A stretch of DNA of 64,000 bases from Tetraselmis striata (taxonomy: Eukaryota; Chlorophyta; Chlorodendrophyceae; Chlorodendrales; Chlorodendraceae): positions 1-64,000 of the forward strand of contig VCJN01002930.1 in NCBI GenBank assembly GCA_006384855.1. Reading direction: 5' to 3'. The notes beneath the pieces are model-generated. The model searched no databases, was not told the DNA's origin, and saw only the letters and a list, made by a program, of their open reading frames with translations. Below are positions 56,893 to 64,000 of the stretch, one piece after another. The position numbers were made by a program, and so were the translations under genes. How positions within the stretch are numbered: the stretch's first letter is position 1; each line of letters starts with the position of its first letter.

Positions 56893-59800
56893 CTGTGGGG
56901 ATCGGCCCGATGCCCTAGCACCATCCGATACCCTAGCACCGCACGGACACATGGTCACGCGCCTTTCCGCGCGCGCACCTGTCTCCCGCCCCAGTGTGTG
57001 CATGTCTCACGGAGTCCCGGCCCGCCGCGCGCTTTGTTTCCACTCTCTTCCTGCCCACAGTCCTCGCCGCTCGAGCCCGGCTCGCTGCTCCCACCGCGTA
57101 AGATGCTCCAAGTACTTCCACCCACCATCACCTCCGCGGTTCAGCCGTTTACGTTATGGGTCCTCACACGCCACGGGCGCGTGGTATGAGGGAGAAGTCT
57201 GTGTGTCCGGCGCATGTCCGGAGTCGTTCGAAAAACCTACGGTCGGGGCGGCTGCCACAAGGGCGCCGAAAACGCGCCCACAAGGGGCGGGGATGCATGC
57301 TGAGCCTCCGGGGGCCGTACACAACACAACCCTCCCGACTCCGTATCGGGGTTCCGCCTACCGGCCCTAGATAGCCAGCCTCCGGGGTTGCGCTCAACAG
57401 ACAAGTCCCCTGGATTTGTTGAACCAAATACCGTTGTACTTATTAGCTATTACATTTATATTTAGATAAACCTCAAAAATAGACCTCGAACACACACACT
57501 TTGCGTCGAGCCAAGCCGTCACACATATCGTGGTTCCACAAGCAATACTGCCATCAAAAAAGCAGACGGTGAAACGACCGGCAAGCCCGTTGATGGCTTT
57601 TGCTCAATGGAAGGACCGCCGGACGACCGTCGCGGAGCTGCTCTGCGGATCCCCGGACCCCGGACGGCCATATAACACAGTGGAGCGTTTCAACGCGGAG
57701 CGCGTCGTTTAGAAGCCATCCAGGAACATCGCAGCGAGAACATCAACACGCGAACCGCCTAGGCGCCAATCTACCGAGGCCCCGCGGCCTATCACGTCCC
57801 GCATGCCACCTTCGGCGGAGTGGACGACCGATGTGATACTGCTGGTGGCCACTCGTCGACCGCGCGTGCAGCATGGGATAATACGAGCGCTCCCAATATC
57901 GCGACACACATCTAGAGGCAGCCCACCTACTAGCAATCCGCGGATGAGTAGCCCGGCTATGGCTAATACCCAGCTAGGCGCCTACCTACCCAGGTCCCGC
58001 CTTTCGCATCCCGCAGACCGGTTCCACTTACCGGAAGCAACAACGCGGTGCTCTTGCCGCCGACGCAGGGCCGCGTAGCGGACATCCACTTCGTCGTGCT
58101 TTGTGTTTCGAGTAGTGCTTCGTGATTCGTGCTTCGCACAACGGCAGCAGAAAGCCACATGGCGACTTCTTCGCGGGCCGCCCGGCGAGAACGCGCATCT
58201 ACGACACCATGCTCGCGCACCGTATGGGCGGCCGCTGCGACGACCCTTGCGCCTGCTGCGCCGATCTTCATGGCCAACCCGATATGCACAGGAGGTAGGC
58301 CACGTTGAATATAGAGCCCCCGCTTCCGAGACTGCGGTGCCCCTCCCTAATATGTTCCCGACTCGCGCCCTTCGCTCGACGGCTGCAACGAGCAGCGACG
58401 ACAACGACGACAACGCCAGCCACTGCGGCGGCTGGGCGTGCGGGAACACCAACTTCCGCGCCACGCCTGACGGTTGGTACTATTGTTGCATCATCGGCGA
58501 GCGCGGTGGCGACCGCGAGGAGGGCGAGTTCACTATCCGGATCAAAAGCGGGCATATGAGCAGCCCAATATTGGATGGATGCCGGCAGCGCAACTACGAT
58601 AAGCCCGCCTACTAGCGGCCCAGATACGAGCAGCCCGGCTACGAGCAGCATGCGTATGAGCTGCATGGGATCCTTCAACTGCGTTGGCTATCTGCCCTTT
58701 GGCATGGAGGCGCCCGCCGCCAGACAACGGCCCACCAAGAGCGGAAAATCACAGGTGCGACAGGCCCGGCGGCACCACCTCTACCTCCACGTGGTGGGCG
58801 CATGTAACCCCTAAGACCCGTGCCCGGCTGGGTGGGGCAGGGGGCTGAGCGGGGTTGCCGGTTGTGGCGGGTCCTTGGATCCTGCAACGACCGGGGAGCC
58901 CTACGGGGCGGGGGCTTTTCAAATATAACTCGTACTCCCGGTAGCACCGTTGGCTCCGCGGGGCAGCAGTAACCATATACGTGGGGGGGGGGGGGGGGGG
59001 GGGGGGTTGCTAAAATTAATTCATGTACGACCTCGGCCTTGCGTCGGCCTCTCCGAAATCCGCCTACCGATGAGGAGGGAGGCGTGTACTACGGCCCGGA
59101 CAGGGGCAGCGCGGGCTGTTCGAAATAACCTCGGTACGAACCGCGGCCGACTACTGGCATAAGCTCTGGCGTACTCCCTTCCCCCCCCCCTCCCCCCACC
59201 CACCCTTAGTATGTGTTCCACCCGTAAATCACTCGAATCCCGGCCTAGTACAGCGGAGTGATCGGCGGCGCCTTGCGGCCGACCCGTTCCAAACACCTGG
59301 GAAGGACGTAGCCACCCCGTGAGAGCGGGGGAGGGCGGCGAGCGCGACTACGAGTACTATTTGAAAAGCCTGCCGTAGGGCTCCCGGCACTATTAAGGCG
59401 GCGGGGCGGGCGTTCGGGGGCGGAGAGGCCAGGCATGGCAACGACTCAGGAACGGAGTGTCTGAGGGAGTCGCAGCCATGCAACGGGAGGAGTCTGCTGG
59501 CGGCCCGCTCGGTCTGACCCGGGACGGGCGGCTACAGCGACGAGGCGCGCTGCGGAAGCAAGCGGCGCACGGGCGAGCAGGACCGACATGCCGACCACGG
59601 AGCGACGACACGCGGACATGAGGTGGGAGGAGGGGGGGGAGGGGGGGGGGGGCGCCTTTCCCCCTCCAATCCCCCTCGGGGATCCTACCGCAAGAGCTCA
59701 TGCGGGCGAGATGGAGGACAGCGGCCAAGGCTGGCGGACCACCACATACAGCCGGCGCAGTGGGGCGATCAACGCCGTGACCTGCGTGATATTTTTGGCG

Positions 59801-60418
59801 ATGGCAGCATGTGGAGCCAAGACGCAGCAAGACGACCGAAGATTGCGCGGTGCCGGTGCATTACCGATGTACATGAAACTAACCCTTTTTGGGCGCGGGC
59901 GAGTATTGTATTCGTGATCTCCGTACTGCCAATTATTGCGGTAGTCAGTTGTATTGGCGACCTCGCATGTAGTTCTCCGGAAATAACGCAGCTGCTGATC
60001 ATGTGATGGAAGGAGGCGGGGTTTGGAAACGAAAGAGGATGGCCGAAAGTTTGAGCTGTAATTACAGTATATGTGTTCCCTACTATGATTAGAGATGGCA
60101 GGCCCTCGGTCTGGGCGGTGAAAGGCAACATACTAGCACGTTGTAATCAATTTCAATTTCAATTTGGCATGGAGGCGTGCGTGCGCGATGGGGCTAGCGT
60201 CGGCGATGAAGCAACAAGCCTCACCGACAGCTAAACTACGGCGGCGGACAAGCAGCCAGTCATTGGTGGCATGATGACGACGAATCGCACAAGAACATAT
60301 GTAAGACAGTGGCTACAATACTATAGTGCCAGGGATTACTCGATTCCATATTCCCAATGATGCTCCAATTGCACGCAGATGTCAGCAATGAACCGCAGAC
60401 TCCCTGTGCAATCTAATA
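56893..60418. other. intergenic; no confident gene apart from one small ORF
   Basis: This GC-rich DNA has many overlapping frames on both strands and no recognised domains outside 58352-58615. G tracts lie near 58982 and 59641. Confidence 0.4.
58352..58615 (+). CDS. small ORF with a zinc-ribbon-like segment, unassigned
   Basis: The 87-residue frame contains an acidic stretch, then CGGWACGNTNFRATPDGWYY followed by two Cys. It is reminiscent of the TFIIB/RRN7-type zinc ribbon pattern (Cys pair, F-x4-DGxYYC), but the final CxxC is not clean. It could be the first exon of a longer gene, a decayed copy, or chance. The frame is open upstream to 58103. Confidence 0.3.
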   Translation: MFPTRALRSTAATSSDDNDDNASHCGGWACGNTNFRATPDGWYYCCIIGERGGDREEGEFTIRIKSGHMSSPILDGCRQRNYDKPAY

Positions 60419-61775
60419 TAACGTTGCGCCGATGATATAGATGGTGCTTGATACGCCGAAAAAATATTGCAAACGAATAATCGTGTCAACGATACGCCGT
60501 TCACATAGGTCATATAAGTCATGCGCCTTGGCTCCGAAACCATGTAGTTATCGTAATGCGCCGGGGCGGGGTGTCGCGTGCATACATACGGCGCAGAAGG
60601 GGGAATTTGACGGACCCTACCGGATTGATGGGTGGGGTGGGGGGGGGGGGGGGGGGGGCAGGGTGATGAACCGGCTCCAAGGGGGTACGTTGGAGTGACA
60701 TACACATGATGGGCGTCGTATCTCGGAAAATTTGCAATAGGATATACGCAATGCGCTATTGTGGTGACTACCAAATGTGGCCGCACGAAACATATGACAT
60801 ATGCATTATGATCTCCCAAAATGGCGAGGGAGTCGCAACACTGTATGTGTGCAACCCCGCCGACGCCATTTTGGTAGAAAATGTGTGACTCCGGGTACGG
60901 CTGTCAATATACATATTATTACACACCGTGTGTATTACCACATGTGCCCATGTGAAACCGGCGTCATGCATTATCTCCCAAAATGGCGTACATACGAATC
61001 GTAGAATGTATGTGCAATGACGACACTACTTTGCAACCCCCGCGTTATTTTGGTAAATAATGTGTGAAGCCGGGTACGACTGTCATTTTATGGTATCACA
61101 CACCGTGTGATTATTACCACATGTGCACATGTGCTGAAACCCCGCGTCATGCATTATCTCTCAAAATAACGCGGGGTTTGCATAGCACATACAGTGTTAC
61201 GATTCGTCCGCCATTTTAAGAGATGATGCATCATGCATGACGCCGGTTTCACGTGGCTACACGTGGTAATAATCACACGTACGGTGTGCAATACCATATA
61301 TGGACAGTTGCGTACCCGGCTTCTCACATTTTCTACCAAAAATGGCGTCGGGGTTGCAAGGTGTCGTCATTGCACATACAGTGTTGCGATTCCCTCGCCA
61401 TTTTTGGGAGATCATAATGCATATGTCATATGTTTCGTGTGGCCACATTTGGTAATCACCGCAATAGCGCATTGCGTATATACTATCGCACATTTTCCGA
61501 GATACGCCGCCCATCCAGAGTGTGTCCCCCACCCATCAATCTGGTCCGTCAAATTCCCCCTTCTGCGCCGCATGCACGCGAGACCCACCTCCCCCCCCCC
61601 CCCCCCCCCCCCACCCCCCCCCACCCACCCGCGGCGCATCACTATACCCTACATGGTTTCGGAGCCAGAGCGCAGGATTTATATGACCTTTGTGAACGAC
61701 GTGTCGTTGGTACGATTATTTGAGCCGTATTTTTCGGCGTAATAAACACCATATATCATCGGCCGCAACGGTATA
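60419..61775. mobile_element. second foldback element, near-palindromic, about 1.36 kb
   Basis: The ends cgttgcgccgatgatata (left) and tatcatcggccgcaacg (right) pair, and the arms remain reverse-complementary to a centre near 61097, tcacacaccgtgtga. Inside, a unit of about 180 bp containing tgaaaccggcgtcatgcatt and atggcg blocks is repeated in both orientations. One arm carries a G tract and the other a C tract at the same relative place (60640 and 61591). No transposase is encoded. It is unrelated in sequence to the foldback at 20281-21633. Confidence 0.8.
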
Positions 61776-62437
61776 GTCGTCGCAACACAATCTTAGGAAT
61801 GATTATTGGTGTCAACGTTAATCGTTACATGTGAGGTAGTTGTTTTCTTGTCACCTTAAGGTTTAGGGTTTTCAAGACTTTGCGTGTTTTCATCAACTTC
61901 ACCAACCCCGGATTGAAAGGCGTGATGCCCCGAGCGCACAATAGTGATAGTCCAGTACATCGCGCCTATGGGTAAAAATAGGCTGGAGCCCCGAGTAGTC
62001 AGGGGTTTGCAAAGGATAAACACGAGTAATCGTGAACACAATTAGTCGTGTTTGCGCATGTAAGGCACCATGTGAACGAGAAGGCAGCGGGCAGCGGGCA
62101 GCGGGCGGCAGGCAAACTGGGAGCGGACGCGAGATGCGAGCAGATATACATGTGCTGCATCCTCACGTTGATATCAACAATGCCACTTTATATCCTACCC
62201 TAACCCGACTGCCCTTGACGATTTCCCACCGCCGTTTACTGCATTACACGTGTCAACGCCATCTCGTGGTAGACTCACCCGCTTCAGATTCCGGCTTTCA
62301 CACCAACGGCCTTACATGAGGATTCGTTGCAACGATAAAACGTGATTACAATTTGACCCAGTATGTGCACAGTAGGTGTAAAACAAATGTACACATCTTT
62401 GATACTCTTACTTCCGCGCTGACACGAGGGATGCCGT

Positions 62438-62472
<35 letters not shown>

Positions 62473-62826
62473 CCAAACCTAACGCACCATTCTACGAGAC
62501 TACGACACGCCAGATCGTTGCAAAGCTAGTAGGTGGGTACCGAATAATTACAACAATGCTGGTGTCAACTGCTACGGTGCATGCGTATATGCTCATATAT
62601 GTCTTTTTTATTAGTTCACAGCCGTAGTGATGCCCCCCCCCCCCCCCCCCCCGCCGCCTGCTCCTTCTGCTCCCCCTCCCCCTCATCTTCCTCCTCCGCC
62701 CCCTCCTCTACCTCCGCCTCCTCCCTCCGCCTCCGCCTCTTCCTCCTCGTACCTCCTCCTCTTCCTCCGCCTCCGCCCCCTCTTCCTCCGCCGCCGATGC
62801 CTCCATCAGCACCATGTACAACAACC
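61776..62826. other. intergenic; long C tract and CCT-rich low complexity
   Basis: It holds a C tract of about 30 bases near 62440-62471, a second near 62633-62652 that leads into a (CCT)n-like stretch to about 62815, and a short gcagcgg repeat near 62085-62105. Pro/Ser-only frames here are not genes. Confidence 0.6.
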
Positions 62827-63425
62827 CACTTGTAACGATTTTAACGTTCACACAATACATCGTTGCTAACACTGTTGTGCGCTAGGGACACACTGTCCGG
62901 CGTTGATGATGGAATACTTGTATGCACGTGGGTGATAAGTAACTACCGCACTTGTAACGACAGACTGTTGATACGATACATCGTTACTTGACACTGTGCG
63001 GTCGGGACTGGCTGTCGTCCGGGGTTGATGATAACATCGACATACTTGTATGAACCACCGTGGGTGGTAAAAACATACTACCACACATGTAACGATTCAA
63101 ACGTTGACACGATATATCGCTACTAATAATACTGTCGGGACATCATGTCCGCCGTTCACGACTTGTAAACGATTCCACGTTGACCCGATATAGCGTGCTG
63201 ACTACTGTCCGGTTGGCGACCATTACTCGTATTAATGATTGTGGGGTGATAAAAAGCTACCGCCGGCACTTATCGTAACGATTTCATCGTTGATACGATA
63301 TAGCGTGGACTAAGCATTTGTGCGGACTCGGCCGACATATTGGTCCGGAGTTGGCATAATAACAACGACATACTCTTGCATGAATGAGCCTTGGGTAATA
63401 AAAAAAACTGACCCGTCACTTGTCC
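62827..63425. repeat. tandem array of diverged units with a palindromic core
   Basis: At least five unit starts are visible, near 62827, 62950, 63084, 63160 and 63268. Each opens with a version of cttgtaacgatt, then acgttgacacgatatatcg, then an actgt-cgg segment. Units range from about 75 to 155 bp and are clearly diverged. The central ACGATATATCG-type motif is a near-perfect palindrome. Confidence 0.8.
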
Positions 63426-63739
63426 CCCGTTGACCTCCGCCCATCAAGTGCGACCAGCAAGACCCTGTCCGCGTCGCGGGAAGCAGTCCTCTTCCGGCTT
63501 TGGGAGATATCCGTCACGAACCCCTTGGGCGGGTCCGCACCAAACCGAGACATAATATTTACCGGTCCGTACTGTGTCATAGCACCTTCACGAATTTTGA
63601 AATCCACAATGACAAAGTCTTTGTAGTTGTGTGATTTTGTGTGAGTCTTGTGTGCCGGCACAACGTAGTTGGCCCTCGCGGCCGTCGGGAGACACGCGCA
63701 AAAGCCGCTGGTCATGAGGCAACATCCGATCCCATACAT
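63416..63739 (-). CDS. unassigned ORF at the window edge
   Basis: The minus-strand frame gives a smooth coding-like segment (NYKDFVIVDFKIREGAMTQY, then GFVTDISQSRKRTASRDADR) without a recognised family. A Pro-rich frame at 63712-63933 on the same strand overlaps its start in another frame and could be a preceding exon. The opposite strand is also open, so the call is weak. Confidence 0.3.
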   Translation of the reverse strand: MYGIGCCLMTSGFCACLPTAARANYVVPAHKTHTKSHNYKDFVIVDFKIREGAMTQYGPVNIMSRFGADPPKGFVTDISQSRKRTASRDADRVLLVALDGRRSTGDK

Positions 63740-64000
63740 GGCTTCGGGGAGTGAGCCTCATGCTGCTCGCCGGGCGAAGGCGGTTCTTGGGGCTCATCGT
63801 TGGGCGGGGGAGCCTCGCTTGGTTCTCCTCCCGACGGTCGCGCGACATGTCGCTGGGTGATGCTTGCCAAGGGTGTGCGTGACACAAGACTGGTCAACAA
63901 CATCTTCTGCACACCATTCGACCCCTTTGGCACCTTGGTTATGTTCTAAACGTGTTTATGTGGTTTCCTAACGACTTGAACTGTCCTAGTGCGACCCGTA

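Noticed and set aside
61233-61742. A 169-codon ORF near the right end
   Set aside because: It lies within an arm of the foldback element and crosses a C tract. The frame is a by-product of the repeat.
62581-62869. Pro/Ser-rich ORFs
   Set aside because: They are only translations of a C tract and CCT-rich low-complexity DNA.
62827-63425. A CRISPR array
   Set aside because: Units vary in length and sequence, there are no uniform spacers, and the DNA is eukaryotic nuclear. It is a diverged tandem satellite.

Overview
This window looks like nuclear DNA of a chlorophyte green alga, most likely Chlorophyceae. The evidence is a plastid-targeted CP12 gene, a GH9 endoglucanase, GC-rich exons split by many short introns, TGTAA-type poly(A) signals after two genes, and a mix of LINE, SINE, DIRS-like and TIR elements. 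The species cannot be named from sequence alone. Six host genes can be reconstructed with agreeing reading phases or as single open frames. A seventh, coiled-coil gene is only partly resolved.

Layout: 1-380 is microsatellite and AT-rich DNA. 381-2919 (-) is a secreted GH9 endoglucanase in 5 exons. 3494-3792 holds a tRNA-derived SINE with a perfect 14-bp target duplication. 3942-8149 is a decayed DIRS-like tyrosine-recombinase retroelement. 10096-17511 (+) encodes a large fusion of a BtuF-like periplasmic-binding fold, a DUF5522 Cys-rich module and a DPH6/ATP_bind_4-like domain. 18585-19250 (-) is a single-exon Hsp20. From 20281 to about 33800 the DNA is mostly repeats: a foldback element, a 1000-bp hAT-type element with an 8-bp target duplication, tandem modules interrupted by a TIR transposon, and a gag-like ORF.

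34184-41077 (+) is a 12-exon gene joining a J-domain-like start, TPRs and WD40 repeats; 41806-45413 (-) is a 9-exon gamma-glutamylcyclotransferase-like gene converging on it. 45824-50784 (-) is a full-length LINE with one intact 1341-codon ORF, inserted into an older, opposite-facing relative. 52438-54897 (+) is a coiled-coil gene, and 55838-56301 (-) is CP12. The last 8 kb holds a second large foldback element (60419-61775) and a tandem array of diverged units with a palindromic core (62827-63425).

A window-wide oddity is the abundance of long C homopolymers. Most read as C on the sense strand of the gene that contains them, and many begin just after a 5' splice site; several are followed directly by (CA)n. 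No operon-like logic links the genes; each appears to be an independent transcription unit.
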